Positions 8,801 to 18,078 are shown, counted from the stretch's first letter. The stretch is 64,000 nucleotides of DNA from Planctomycetota bacterium (GCA_022600195.1 JAHZKX010000017.1:124001-188000), one strand, 5' to 3'. Numbers and translations are program-made. Notes: a model not told the origin generated them from the letters alone.

Positions 8801-10460
8801 CCTTCACTCAGAATTCAATGTAATCACTGTCAACAATACCATTATTGCAGACAACACTGCATCCAGTTCAGGAGCCGATTTTCTGGGCTTTGCTGGTGGC
8901 AAAAACAGCCTGATCGAAAACATAAACGGCTTAAACATTCAGGGTGGTGTCAACTTCATTACCGGGCAGGATCCGGGTTTACTGCCTCTGGCTGATAATG
9001 GTGGACTGACTCAAACACATGCACTCAGTTCTGGTAGTATCGCTATTGACGCAGGCGATTCTGCTTTTGACCCCAATTCATTTACACCAGCGTTAACACT
9101 GGACCAGAGAGGTTCAGCACGTGTTGCTGACGGGAACAATGATTCAACAATTCAGATCGACATCGGTGCCTACGAAGCAGAGTCCGTGCTTGGTAGTAGT
9201 CAGCTGACGGTTAAGTGGGAGCCCACGAATGTCGGAGCTTCAGGAATTGCGAACTCGCTGCCAGCAAATGCGGATTTTATTGATGAATGGAATCCCGTTG
9301 TCGTCGAAATCTGGGTGAGTGTCACCAATTCATCCGAGAATGGTTTGACATCTGCGAATGTTGATTTCCAGTTTGATGCCCAGTATCTGACTGCCGATGC
9401 CATCGAATATGGTCCTGGATTTACTGAAAATCAAACTGGTACGATCGATAATCAAGCCGGTACGATTTCCGGGCTGGGAGCATCAACCAACCTGACCGGT
9501 CATGGAGCAGAAACTCTTGTCCTGCTGGCCCGCGTTCAATTATCCGTCAATCCTGTGCCCTTGAATGCTAACGGACAGCATATCCAAGCCGTTGCCAATC
9601 TGAATTTTCAAATTGCAAATAGTAACCTGACTTCGTCGCTGGGCGATGTCACCGTAACAGAAGGAGCTGCCACCAACCTGACATTAGTTCCTGCATTGTA
9701 TGATTTGAATGATAATGGTTCTATTGACTTCCGAGATCTAATACTCTTTGCTGCCGTTTATACGAAATCTACAGGAGACCCAGAATCGCCAGATGCCTGG
9801 GCTGCTGATTTCGATCGTTCAGGAAAAGTAAACTTCCGCGACTTGATTTTGCTTGCGACTAACTACTCTAAAGTAAAAGGCAGCGGTGACTTCTTTGTTT
9901 ATCCATCTAACTTTTCAGATGTCTGGCAACAAAACAATCTTGTGACATCGCAAATCAATCTACTAGAATCTCATGCTCAAAATCTGACTCAAGAAAATAT
10001 TGAACCCGTTCTGAAAGCTGCCAAAAATCATCTGGCAATAGTTCATGACGATACCGTCCATGAAAAACTTGCTGATGTCGAAATCAAATTAGTAGAACTT
10101 CCCGGCACACAATTAGCAAAAGCTGAACCTGAAACAAATACCATCTATCTGGATATCAATGCCGCAGGCTGGGGATGGTTCGTTGACTCCACTCCGCTGT
10201 TAAATGAAGAATTTAACCAAACGGCATTTGGTATTTTTGACGCTGACTTATTCAGCACTGCTGACGGACATATCGATTTATTAACAGTCCTGATTCATGA
10301 GTTAAACCATCTTTTAGGGCAGGACCATACGCATGAAAGCCCCGCTCTGGAGTCAGAGCTGGATCCAGGAGTCCGAAAACTAGCCTCTCAAGAGAAAATT
10401 CCGGAAACAGATGATTTCTTTGGTCATTATCTGGACCCGGAATTCCAGGGGATCATTTGA
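5817..10460 (+). CDS. Giant LEPR-XLL-type surface protein: thioredoxin-like, cyclophilin, beta-helix, dockerin, metzincin motif
   Basis: 1547 residues. Residues 1-33 are strongly basic, followed by LEERTLLSG (34-42), the planctomycete LEPR-XLL-type N-terminal motif. Residues 44-140 look thioredoxin-like (LYGAAW, FVEVTNANRG, WKLNDGS) but have no CxxC. Residues 200-345 are a cyclophilin-type peptidyl-prolyl isomerase (GYGDMVFELFEG, FHRIVNNFAIQGGDPTGTG, FFITEG). Cadherin/Ig-like segments follow to about 620 (PPIANDDFY). A right-handed beta-helix with GGAIYN/GGGIY repeats runs about 640-1100 and ends in a choice-of-anchor-type segment (LPLADNGGLTQTHAL). Dockerin-like calcium repeats occupy 1296-1340 (DLNDNGSIDFRDLI, DFDRSGKVNFRDLI). 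HELNHLLGQDH at 1494-1504 matches the metzincin zinc site HExxHxxGxxH. Probably exported and cell-surface or secreted; overall function unknown. Confidence 0.9.
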   Translation: MISKFIDNLWRPRRNKHHRRLKRATTPIVATEKLEERTLLSGQDLVAFAQALTAANVTLYGAAWDADTTAQKALLEDGAQFLQFVEVTNANRGLNAEAANAGIGDIANLRPIWKLNDGSLIEGSLVNTLQDLSTATGVAIPMSNGPFLKEISDQNLISGTGLHVALDGFDPENGPLTYTVESSNPNVSARILSGNRSLRISVEGYGDMVFELFEGRASRAAERIIELAQSDFYSDVIFHRIVNNFAIQGGDPTGTGTGGSILGFFDDQFHPELQHVQTGLLAMAKAFDDTNDSQFFITEGASRSLDFQHTIFGYLIEGEDVREAISNLSVTGETPNFTISMESVEVFTDLENATLFLTAPEGSSGSSTITVTVENQNGLTQQRQFLVNVTPDTISNVFSTTNANPYLADIPDLHVRPGASVQYQLQATDIDLGFQDGNNVFFYYGEEDLIARQLPVPVLAPADLVYSVDPMTGLLTISPEVDLTPGVYGITVAVGFQQTNPLFPQFFRDLQDYQVINIIVSDPPIANDDFYALQGDTPEAMFVAEDDQLFGGSSIIDNITGELLPGYIYEVVDQPTNGTVTIDEEGKAHFVSDGSGYIGMDHFTYRIKDSFGAYSNVATVNFSLAPEGVILVTLLSDETLADERVTLREAIFAANTDLAFDAAPAGNGSDTIMFDPSLDFSEALILANNLPTITDSLSIIAPTSVEGDILLTIDAGQNYRHFSINDGLANTLQVSLQNLKLINGKISDNGGSIFNSELLVITNSELLNNQSSTGLGGAIYNTGSLTILNSLIQNNQSLLASGGAIASISGSVSLDQTTLDDNDSEGHGGAIYGINANISLTNSVVSNNSGASGNGGGLYQDNGQLTITNSSFISNSTAFASTTGGGISATNTTSTITGSTFHDNQSSGSGGGLYQLAGTLSVRNSTFSENSAQLENGGGIYTGADTISVVNSTISGNSAFSNGGGIYFADVLNFTSGTVNNSTIAKNNAFLNGGGLHSEFNVITVNNTIIADNTASSSGADFLGFAGGKNSLIENINGLNIQGGVNFITGQDPGLLPLADNGGLTQTHALSSGSIAIDAGDSAFDPNSFTPALTLDQRGSARVADGNNDSTIQIDIGAYEAESVLGSSQLTVKWEPTNVGASGIANSLPANADFIDEWNPVVVEIWVSVTNSSENGLTSANVDFQFDAQYLTADAIEYGPGFTENQTGTIDNQAGTISGLGASTNLTGHGAETLVLLARVQLSVNPVPLNANGQHIQAVANLNFQIANSNLTSSLGDVTVTEGAATNLTLVPALYDLNDNGSIDFRDLILFAAVYTKSTGDPESPDAWAADFDRSGKVNFRDLILLATNYSKVKGSGDFFVYPSNFSDVWQQNNLVTSQINLLESHAQNLTQENIEPVLKAAKNHLAIVHDDTVHEKLADVEIKLVELPGTQLAKAEPETNTIYLDINAAGWGWFVDSTPLLNEEFNQTAFGIFDADLFSTADGHIDLLTVLIHELNHLLGQDHTHESPALESELDPGVRKLASQEKIPETDDFFGHYLDPEFQGII

Positions 10461-10850
10461 ACAGAAATCAGCCAGAACCACTTTTTTCCCATGAATTAGA
10501 CCACACAAATGTGAGAAATTTCAGTCTCAGACGTCCACAAGGTAATAGTCAGACTCGGATTGTTCCGCAAAACTATAAGCAGCACTCCTTTTTCGGGTCA
10601 TCTTTTTTATCTTTTACTTGACATCCGTTGTTTTGCTGCTGCACAATCAGTATTTGCTTTGCCTATTTTAACATTGAATCATATATTTAAGTTGATTTGA
10701 CCAGAGAACTTGATGGACTTCCGAGTCCTTCTCCCTTCGAAACAAACATGTAAGTCATTATAAAAATAAGAGTTAACTCAAAAAGCTTAATAAAAAGCTA
10801 CTCGCGTAAAACAGCGTTTCCTGTTTTTTGCATGATATGGAAAGATACAA
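10461..10850. other. 390-bp gap between the two giant genes
   Basis: No gene seen. A short hairpin AAAACAG (10808-10814) / CTGTTTT (10821-10827) followed by two more T's lies about 25 bases before the next start and could be a weak terminator or leader structure. The length and AT content suggest a separate promoter for the downstream gene. Confidence 0.4.
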
Positions 10851-13800
10851 ATGATGTTTACGAGAACTAAACGTCGTCACCAGCCAGGTCGAATTGGTTC
10901 ATTTCTCAGCTTCCTCCGCAAGGGCCGAGATAAAAGGCTGAGAAACCTGCGTCTGCACTCGTTATCCAGGACTGTTTCCTCTGTGGAACTACTGGAAGAC
11001 AGGACGTTACTTTCAGCAGCAAATGCATTATTTAATCCCAACGTCTATAGTTCCTCTGCTGATGTCTCACCCGCACTGCCAAGCACGGAGATCTCACCCC
11101 AGTCCATCATTATGCTGTCGTCTGAAACGCAGGCTGAACAACAAGCGGCGAATCCCACCACTGCAGAAGATAAAGAGAGAAATCAGAATGATCTGGGACA
11201 AGTCGAAAATCCTCTCGACTATCTTGCGTTTTCTACCAATGAGAACGAAGGAGTAGGTACGGCAGGAGATAATGATACTATTGTCGATGCACAGAATATT
11301 GCCAACTTTGGTACAGGCCTCAGTGACGACCCGGAAGTCGACATTGCAGGCTATCTGGCAAACGCAAATTCGGTGAGGTTATCTCCCTTTGCTGAAGACG
11401 ATGGCTCTATCACACTGGCAAATAATGTGTTTTTGACATTTTTTGATCAGATTGAAATCCTGGGAGCTACGATTGGAAATGGGCCACATGGGAGCGGGGG
11501 AACCGGAACTGGTGACTTCGATTATTACGAACTTTCTGGACTTCAAGAAGGTCAGAGACTCACGATTTCAGTTGAAGATGCCACTCAATTTAATGGTCTG
11601 GATCCGATCGTAGCCCTTTATTCCGATACAGGACTTTTAATAGCATCTGGTGACGATGGTGGAAATTTTCTGGACAGTTTTCTTAACATATCCGTTCCTT
11701 TGAGTGGTGATTACTATGTGATGGTGGGGGGATATAGCGCAGATGCATTTGATATCGGACTGCCAACTGATCCATTTGATGAAACGAGCGGCACCGGTGT
11801 CGGGTCCAACTCCAGCTCTGAGGGAGCGTATAATCTTACCATTGGTTTAAATGCGACAGATATTGATTATTACTCAGTCGATCTGGAAGCGGGTGACATA
11901 CTGGGTGCCAATGTGTTTGGTGCAGGTCAAACACTCTCAATTTTTAATCCTTCGGGAACTTTAATGTTCGAATCTTCCCGATTTCTGGATGACCTGTACC
12001 CTGGTACTTCTCCTCTCCCTGGGGACGGTAATGCTTCGGCTTCAATTGTGGCACCGGATGCGGGTCAATACTTTGTAGCAGTTACCGGAGGCCTGGGAAC
12101 ATACGATCTTCAAATGAGAGCTTTCCGCCCTGTCCTGGAAACCGAACTGATCGATTCTAATGCTGTCCAGACTCTGTATATTGACTTTGATGGTGCCACC
12201 GTTGACCCATCTACATTCGATAACTTTTTGCCTTCCAGCTCAGCAAATCTTTCACCTCTAAGCGCGTTTCTCAGCAACTGGGGACTTACAGCGGCAGATG
12301 AAGATGCTGTGATTGACGCGATTCTGACTACTGTTGTAGAAAATTTTGCTGATATTGGAGCCTTGGGTAATAACGGTCAATTCTTTGACCCTTCCACAGG
12401 TGATATCTTCGGAAATCCTGGTGACATCATTGGTAATCCCGGTGACTATGGCATTCAGATTTTAAATAGTCGTGATAATCCCGGATTGGATGAGTTTAAC
12501 ACACCACACCTCAGCCGCGTCATTGTTGGTGGTACCATTAATGAACTCGGAATTCCTACCATCGGAATTGCTGAATCAATCGATGTCGGAAACTTTGACA
12601 CCACGGAGTCAGCGGTTGTTCTGCTCGATTTGCTCAGCAGTACGAATGCGGCAGACCCTAATTCATTGAATAATATTGCCAGGAATATCGGAAGCTCGAT
12701 CATTGATTTAATTGGTGTAGCGGTCGGAAATATTGTGGCACATGAAGCAGGGCACTTCTTCGGCTTGTGGCACACATTCAACTTTAATTCCGCCTCTCAA
12801 ATTATTGACCAGGGTGGTAATCTTTCAAACCTGATTGGAATAGGCCCTGATGGCTTCTTTGGTACTGGCGATGATATTGATGTCGATTTCGGAACCGATT
12901 CGCTGACAGCATCATTTAGAGGTCTCCAGGATAGTATTAACACACTGGCATTCGGACTCTCAACCAGTGCCAACTTTGGTCTCGATTTTGGAGACGCTCC
13001 AACCCCGTACCCTACACTATTGGCTGATGATGGAGCACGTCACAGCCTGGAAGGCGGACTGACTCTGGGCGCCTCAATCGATCTGGAACTGGATGGACTA
13101 CCCAGTGCGGACGCTTCGGGAGATGGTGCTGATGACGATGGCATTATCTTCCTCTCAAACGGCATTGCCGAAAGTGATGCTTTCTCTCGAATCGAAGTAG
13201 AAGTTTCAGGTGACGGTTTACTATCTGGCTGGATCGACTTCAATCGTGATGGTGTCTGGGATGCCAGTGAGCAAATCGTTACCGATGCTGTAGTTTCTGC
13301 CGGTATACAGACCATTCAGTTCGCCGTACCAGTCGGAGCCGCTTTCAGTGTCGGAGACACCTTCGCTCGATTCCGGCTCAGTACACAAGCGGGACTCGGC
13401 GTTACCGGATTTGCTCCCGATGGAGAAGTCGAAGACTATCAAGTCAGTCTCAGCGCGTCACGTTTCGGCACCATTATGTTTGACAGGGCCACTTACGACA
13501 CCGGCGATTTAGTGACGATCACTGTCACCGATGGAGATTTACTGGGAGCGGGTACAGTAAACATTCTGGTCACATCTTCCGGAGGCGATTCTGAAACGGT
13601 CATATTGACAGAGATCCCAGGCACCGGCGGAAGCTTTGTCGGCACCATACTCTCCTCACCAGGTACGCTTGTCGTCGGCAATGGAACTCTGGAAACGGTG
13701 TTCGACGATATTATCACAGCTGCTTATGCAGATGCCGACACAGGCCAGGGGCAACCTGGAAACTTCCTGGGTAATTTTGTGGCATCCGGTTTGAACAGTC

Positions 13801-15860
13801 CACGCGATCTCATCTTTGGTCCGGATGGTGACCTCTATGTCAGCAACGGTTTTGAAAATTCAGGTGGCTCCGATCATACTGTAGAACGGTTCGATGGCCA
13901 GACAGGGGCTTCGAAAGGTTCCTTCGTGATTCCCGGTTCCGGGGGAATTGATGTTCCCAGTGGATTGGCATTTGGTCCTGATGGCAACCTGTATGTCGCC
14001 AGCGCCGATTCCGGACAAATACTGCGTTATGATGGTCAAACCGGATCGATCATCGGGTCAGGGATCTTTGCTTCGGGTGGTGGACTGGTTGAACCAAGAT
14101 TCATTGCATTCGGACCGGGTTCTGCTCCGGGTATCCCCGACTTGTATGTCGCCGACACCGGATTTCTGCGTGACCGGATTCTACGATTTGATGGTTTGAC
14201 TGGTGCTTACATCGAAGATTTTGTTGATCGATTTGAAGGTGGCATGGGTGTTCCCTCAGGCATCGCCTTTGATCCCAGCGGAAATCTTTATGTTGCCAGC
14301 TTCAGCACGAATGAAATCCTGAAGTTTGATTCCAACGGTGATGTTGTTCCTGGCGGCCCTTTCATTGCCGCTGGTACCGGTGGTCTTGCCAACCCGCGCG
14401 GCGTGACAGTTGGTCCCGATGGTTTACTCTACGTTGCGAATGGAGCAACCGAGAGTGTCCTCCGGTTTGATCCCGTGACAGGCGCGTTTATTGACAATTA
14501 CACTTTTAACGCCACGATTCAACTTCCCAATGGTATCACCTTCGGACCTGATAATAATCTCTATATTGTTGATACAGACCTGGGCACCGTTCTCAAATTT
14601 GCAGGCCCCTTCGGAACGACAACGCCTCAATTGATTACGGACACTGCACTCATCGTAGCCAGTAACGGCCTTGATTTTGGTGACGCGCCTGCTTCATTCC
14701 CCAACCTGCTTGTGGATCCGGATGGACAAGGCCCACGCCACGCGATCAATAATAATGGTCTCTACCTGGGCAACGGAGTCACTGCTGAGGCGAACGGGCA
14801 GGAATCTCCGACTGCTACTCTCGACAACGATGATGGCGTCCTGCTGAACACAATCATCGCCGGTGATACATCCTCTACCATTACAATTCTTTCCTCGGGA
14901 ACCGGATTCGTTGATGCCTGGATCGATTTCAATGGAAACGGTACATGGGAAGCGAACGAGAAGGTATTAAGCAGTGAAGCTGTCGTTGCCGGTGCGAACT
15001 CTGTTTCAGTTGTCCTGCCACCAGGAGTTGTTTTCGGTGAAGTCGCCGCCCGCTTCCGTCTCAGTTCTGCGGGTGGCCTCGCCACAACAGGTAACGCCGC
15101 TGACGGTGAAGTCGAAGATTATCTCGTCTCAATTTTACCAGAAAACTTCATCGGCTTACTGCCAGACCCCAACCGTCCTGGAAAAACGGCTCTGTTTATA
15201 ACAGGAACTCAAGCAAGCGACACCATACTACTCTCCGAGCAGCATGAAACAGACCTGATTCAAGTGCGGATCAACGGAGTGATCATTGGCTCATATGCTC
15301 CAACAGGTGGTGTGTATGTCTGGGGACTGGATGGAGATGACCAGATCATCGCCGACGATACCTTCTATAATACCGAATCCATGTTCTTTGGTGGTCTAGG
15401 AAATGACTTGCTCATAGGCGGATTTGGCAATGATGTCCTTGTTGGTGGTGCCGGGAATGATGTGCTCGAAGGGGGCCCTGATGGATTTGATATTCTGATT
15501 GGTGGAACGGGAAGAGACTTTATCCGCGGCCATAACGAAGCGATCTATACGAACTACGGCCAGAACGGTGACATCATGATTGGTGGCTCCACTGTTTACG
15601 ATAATGGCATCACACAACTCTTTGGAATTTTAACGGAATGGTCTTCTGCCACACCGTTTGGAGACCGTATTGGAAATATTCGCACACGCGTTTCTAATAC
15701 GGCCGCTGGTGTGAACAATATCAGACTCGACAGCACCACTGTCTTCAACGATAACGAGCTGGATGAGCTTTATGGAGCGGTTGCACGAGGCGATGACTGG
15801 TTCCTGCTCGATCTGGGACTGGACATTAATAATGCAGGCGCTCATGACCAAGTCAACTAA
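10851..15860 (+). CDS. Giant LEPR-XLL-type surface protein: PPC, metzincin, two GEVED domains, beta-propeller, RTX repeats
   Basis: 1669 residues. A basic N-terminus (1-40) is followed by LLEDRTLLSA (47-56), the same N-terminal motif as the previous giant gene. Two pre-peptidase C-terminal (PPC) domains follow, about 219-320 (FDYYELSGLQEGQ) and 335-425 (IDYYSVDLEAGD). A metallopeptidase region has HEAGHFFGLWH at 631-641, a full HExxHxxGxxH zinc motif. A GEVED domain spans about 710-867 (DFGDAPTPYP to DGEVEDYQV). An NHL/SMP-30-like beta-propeller follows at about 970-1250 (repeated FGPDGxLYV units). A second GEVED domain occupies 1274-1427. RTX-type calcium nonapeptides are at about 1514-1563 (GGLGNDLLIGG, GGAGNDVLEGG). 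Two start codons stand in tandem (10851, 10854). Likely exported and calcium-binding; substrate unknown. Confidence 0.9.
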   Translation: MMFTRTKRRHQPGRIGSFLSFLRKGRDKRLRNLRLHSLSRTVSSVELLEDRTLLSAANALFNPNVYSSSADVSPALPSTEISPQSIIMLSSETQAEQQAANPTTAEDKERNQNDLGQVENPLDYLAFSTNENEGVGTAGDNDTIVDAQNIANFGTGLSDDPEVDIAGYLANANSVRLSPFAEDDGSITLANNVFLTFFDQIEILGATIGNGPHGSGGTGTGDFDYYELSGLQEGQRLTISVEDATQFNGLDPIVALYSDTGLLIASGDDGGNFLDSFLNISVPLSGDYYVMVGGYSADAFDIGLPTDPFDETSGTGVGSNSSSEGAYNLTIGLNATDIDYYSVDLEAGDILGANVFGAGQTLSIFNPSGTLMFESSRFLDDLYPGTSPLPGDGNASASIVAPDAGQYFVAVTGGLGTYDLQMRAFRPVLETELIDSNAVQTLYIDFDGATVDPSTFDNFLPSSSANLSPLSAFLSNWGLTAADEDAVIDAILTTVVENFADIGALGNNGQFFDPSTGDIFGNPGDIIGNPGDYGIQILNSRDNPGLDEFNTPHLSRVIVGGTINELGIPTIGIAESIDVGNFDTTESAVVLLDLLSSTNAADPNSLNNIARNIGSSIIDLIGVAVGNIVAHEAGHFFGLWHTFNFNSASQIIDQGGNLSNLIGIGPDGFFGTGDDIDVDFGTDSLTASFRGLQDSINTLAFGLSTSANFGLDFGDAPTPYPTLLADDGARHSLEGGLTLGASIDLELDGLPSADASGDGADDDGIIFLSNGIAESDAFSRIEVEVSGDGLLSGWIDFNRDGVWDASEQIVTDAVVSAGIQTIQFAVPVGAAFSVGDTFARFRLSTQAGLGVTGFAPDGEVEDYQVSLSASRFGTIMFDRATYDTGDLVTITVTDGDLLGAGTVNILVTSSGGDSETVILTEIPGTGGSFVGTILSSPGTLVVGNGTLETVFDDIITAAYADADTGQGQPGNFLGNFVASGLNSPRDLIFGPDGDLYVSNGFENSGGSDHTVERFDGQTGASKGSFVIPGSGGIDVPSGLAFGPDGNLYVASADSGQILRYDGQTGSIIGSGIFASGGGLVEPRFIAFGPGSAPGIPDLYVADTGFLRDRILRFDGLTGAYIEDFVDRFEGGMGVPSGIAFDPSGNLYVASFSTNEILKFDSNGDVVPGGPFIAAGTGGLANPRGVTVGPDGLLYVANGATESVLRFDPVTGAFIDNYTFNATIQLPNGITFGPDNNLYIVDTDLGTVLKFAGPFGTTTPQLITDTALIVASNGLDFGDAPASFPNLLVDPDGQGPRHAINNNGLYLGNGVTAEANGQESPTATLDNDDGVLLNTIIAGDTSSTITILSSGTGFVDAWIDFNGNGTWEANEKVLSSEAVVAGANSVSVVLPPGVVFGEVAARFRLSSAGGLATTGNAADGEVEDYLVSILPENFIGLLPDPNRPGKTALFITGTQASDTILLSEQHETDLIQVRINGVIIGSYAPTGGVYVWGLDGDDQIIADDTFYNTESMFFGGLGNDLLIGGFGNDVLVGGAGNDVLEGGPDGFDILIGGTGRDFIRGHNEAIYTNYGQNGDIMIGGSTVYDNGITQLFGILTEWSSATPFGDRIGNIRTRVSNTAAGVNNIRLDSTTVFNDNELDELYGAVARGDDWFLLDLGLDINNAGAHDQVN

Positions 15861-15870
15861 CCACCTTCAT

Positions 15871-15921
15871 AAAACAAAACAGGTCACCTGATAATTGATT
15901 TCAGGTGGCCTGTTTTGTTTT
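15871..15921. terminator. Strong bidirectional intrinsic terminator
   Basis: A 21-bp stem (15871-15891 with 15901-15921, one G-T pair, 9-base loop) is bordered by A-rich sequence on the left and T-rich sequence on the right. It works in either direction and sits between the end of the giant + strand gene and the end of the convergent dus gene. Confidence 0.9.
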
Positions 15922-15954
15922 CCGGAAGGAATCATTGAGAAGCGCTGGCTGGCA

Positions 15955-17025
15955 TTACCAGCGTTCAACCGGTCCGTTGGGTGTCTTAATTAATGCGGTC
16001 GGCACTGACGATTCCCGTTCTCCATGTCGCAGCCGAATTTGTGCTACGATTTCATGGAACTCGTCGATCGATTCAAAACGTCGCAAACGGTCTTCCAGAT
16101 CTTCGGGAATTCCCAGTCTGACACCATACCAGGCGGCGAATTTTCGGATCAGCAAACAACCATAGTCCTCGTACTGATCGATCATCAAACTGAAGTGCCT
16201 GATCAAAAATTGAATCTGTTCTTCTCTGGTAGGTTCTGACACAGGATCAGTGCCCTGAATTGTTTCTGAAATCTTGCGAAAGATCCAGGGATCAAGCATA
16301 GCCCCCCGACCGATAGAGACCGCTTCACATCCGGTTTCCTTTCGCATATGGAAAGCCTCTTCCACCGTACAAACATCGCCATTACCTATTACGGGAATCT
16401 GCTGGACCGCATCCACCGTTTTCCTGATTCCCTGCAAGTCAACCCGGCCTCCAAATCCCTGACTGCGTGTGCGACCGTGAATCGTAATCGCTGCCACGCC
16501 TGCTTTTTCGAATTCTCTTGCCAGAAATGGAGCGGTAATGGATTCTCGGTCCCAGCCCAGTCGCATTTTCACACTCACCGGTATCGATACCGCATCGACT
16601 ACATCTGCCACCATCTGGCAGGCAGCATCTGGCGCGCACATGATCCGGGCACCCCCTCCATTCCCGTTGATCTTGGCCATCGGACAGCCCATATTGAGGT
16701 CGACCGCTGCATAACCACGCTCTTCCAACCAGCGCGCACCCGTTACCAACTCTGAAGTAATACCGCTAAAAATCTGTACGGTGAGAGGCTGATCTGCTTC
16801 AGACGTTTTTAACAGCGCTTTTGCTTTTCGACTGCCGGCCATCATCTGTGATGCGAGTACCAGATCAGTCGTACATAATCCGACGCCACCCAATTCACGC
16901 AACGCCACCCGGAAAGCATACTGAGTATATCCGGCCAAAGGCGATAGAAAATAGCGAGAGCTGAGTACGCGATTCCCAATTTCAATTTCCGGAGATTCGG
17001 TTGACGTCCATTTTATCACTGACAT
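15955..17025 (-). CDS. dus: tRNA-dihydrouridine synthase (DusB-like)
   Basis: 356 residues from the preferred ATG at 17025 (MSVIKW); an in-frame ATG at 17049 would add eight. The flavoprotein reduces uridines in the tRNA D-loop using FMN and NAD(P)H. The start of the barrel LSPLAGYTQYAFR, the active-site DLNMGCPMAKINGNGGGA with its catalytic Cys, VSVKMRLGW, ITIHGRTRSQ and the FMN-phosphate site VIGNGDV/SIGRGA are all present. It is the last gene of a same-strand group with maf 52 bp upstream, and ends at the bidirectional terminator. Confidence 0.93.
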   Translation of the reverse strand: MSVIKWTSTESPEIEIGNRVLSSRYFLSPLAGYTQYAFRVALRELGGVGLCTTDLVLASQMMAGSRKAKALLKTSEADQPLTVQIFSGITSELVTGARWLEERGYAAVDLNMGCPMAKINGNGGGARIMCAPDAACQMVADVVDAVSIPVSVKMRLGWDRESITAPFLAREFEKAGVAAITIHGRTRSQGFGGRVDLQGIRKTVDAVQQIPVIGNGDVCTVEEAFHMRKETGCEAVSIGRGAMLDPWIFRKISETIQGTDPVSEPTREEQIQFLIRHFSLMIDQYEDYGCLLIRKFAAWYGVRLGIPEDLEDRLRRFESIDEFHEIVAQIRLRHGERESSVPTALIKTPNGPVERW

Positions 17026-17077
17026 GAGACTCTTTAAAATTTCAAACAAGAAAATAACAACACAGAAACAACCGTAT

Positions 17078-17704
17078 TTAATCCAACAAGCGAATTACCA
17101 GCTCCAAAGGTAATCCTACAACATTCGACAGACTCCCTTCAATGCGTTGAACAAATAGACTGCCTGCCCCCTGCACGGCATAGCCACCGGCTTTGCCGAT
17201 TGACTCTTGAGAAGAGAGATACCAGTCCAAATGTCGTTTGACGAAGTCAATGTCATGAAAAGTCACCAGAGTCTGCGCAATTTCTGTGATGATCTGATCT
17301 CCTGTCCGAAAGCAGAGCCCCGTCAGCACCTGATGAGTTTTTCCGGCATACTCCTCAACAAACCAGTCTCGAACCGTCTGTTCCCACTCAGGCCCTGCCG
17401 GTGGTTGCCCTAAGACGCGATGTCCTGTCTGTTCCCCCTTGACCACAACAATCGTATCTGCCGTTAAGATGGGGTCTCCAGAACCCGATGTAGATTTTAC
17501 TTGCGCAAAAACATCGTTGTTTTTTGTCGTGCAGATCGAAAGCAATTGTGCTGAGATCGATTCCAAATCGGAAAAATCATCAAAGCCTGCCTCTTCAGAA
17601 TTTACCGGCGGTAATACACAAATGGCTGACGGGGGAATCAGTAGAGACAGCAACTCTTTCCGACGAGGTGATCTGGAACCCAGAATGATCTTATCAAACC
17701 TCAT
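17078..17704 (-). CDS. maf: Maf-family nucleoside triphosphate pyrophosphatase
   Basis: 208 residues, normal family length. Maf enzymes hydrolyse non-canonical or modified NTPs (or dTTP/UTP) to the monophosphate. Visible motifs are the N-terminal LGSRSPRRKELL substrate loop, a TADTIVVVKGE motif with the catalytic Asp, and SIGKAGGYAVQG near residue 175. The second strand is less conserved than in E. coli Maf, so I do not assign which NTP it uses. It starts 22 bp after the zinc-ribbon gene and precedes dus. Confidence 0.9.
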   Translation of the reverse strand: MRFDKIILGSRSPRRKELLSLLIPPSAICVLPPVNSEEAGFDDFSDLESISAQLLSICTTKNNDVFAQVKSTSGSGDPILTADTIVVVKGEQTGHRVLGQPPAGPEWEQTVRDWFVEEYAGKTHQVLTGLCFRTGDQIITEIAQTLVTFHDIDFVKRHLDWYLSSQESIGKAGGYAVQGAGSLFVQRIEGSLSNVVGLPLELVIRLLD

Positions 17705-17726
17705 CCGCGCCTCTTCCTCTTCTGTT

Positions 17727-17975
17727 TCAAGCTAAAAATATGAGACACAATATCGTGACAATGCTTCCCAGCACTCCCAGTGCAACCCACCAGCGCGGGC
17801 GATCACTGAAAGGATGCGTATTCACTCCAAGATATTCACCACACGCAGGGCAACTTACGGCATCCTCATACACGTCTGCACCACAGTTTGAACAGGCTAC
17901 CGTCTCGGTTTCATATTCATCATCGGTTTCATAAACTTCTTCGAAGTCGTCATCGCTGTCCCAGTTTTCATCCAT
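17727..17975 (-). CDS. Small acidic zinc-ribbon membrane protein
   Basis: 82 residues. A very acidic N-terminus (1-25, mostly D/E) is followed by a CSNCG...CPACG zinc ribbon (residues 29-47) and one C-terminal membrane helix (WWVALGVLGSIVTILCLIFLA). The likely topology is a cytoplasmic ribbon tethered to the membrane. It resembles the many unnamed zinc-ribbon anchor proteins of planctomycetes, and no function can be assigned. It lies 103 bp after hslU and 22 bp before maf, so it is probably transcribed with them. Confidence 0.8.
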   Translation of the reverse strand: MDENWDSDDDFEEVYETDDEYETETVACSNCGADVYEDAVSCPACGEYLGVNTHPFSDRPRWWVALGVLGSIVTILCLIFLA

Positions 17976-18078
17976 GCCACTTTACTTTCTGGAAAAACGC
18001 TCCCATCAATTCGTTTTGGTACAAAACACAAAAATTCAATCCCCTTGACGTGGCCCCCAGTAAGTGACTACATCAGCG

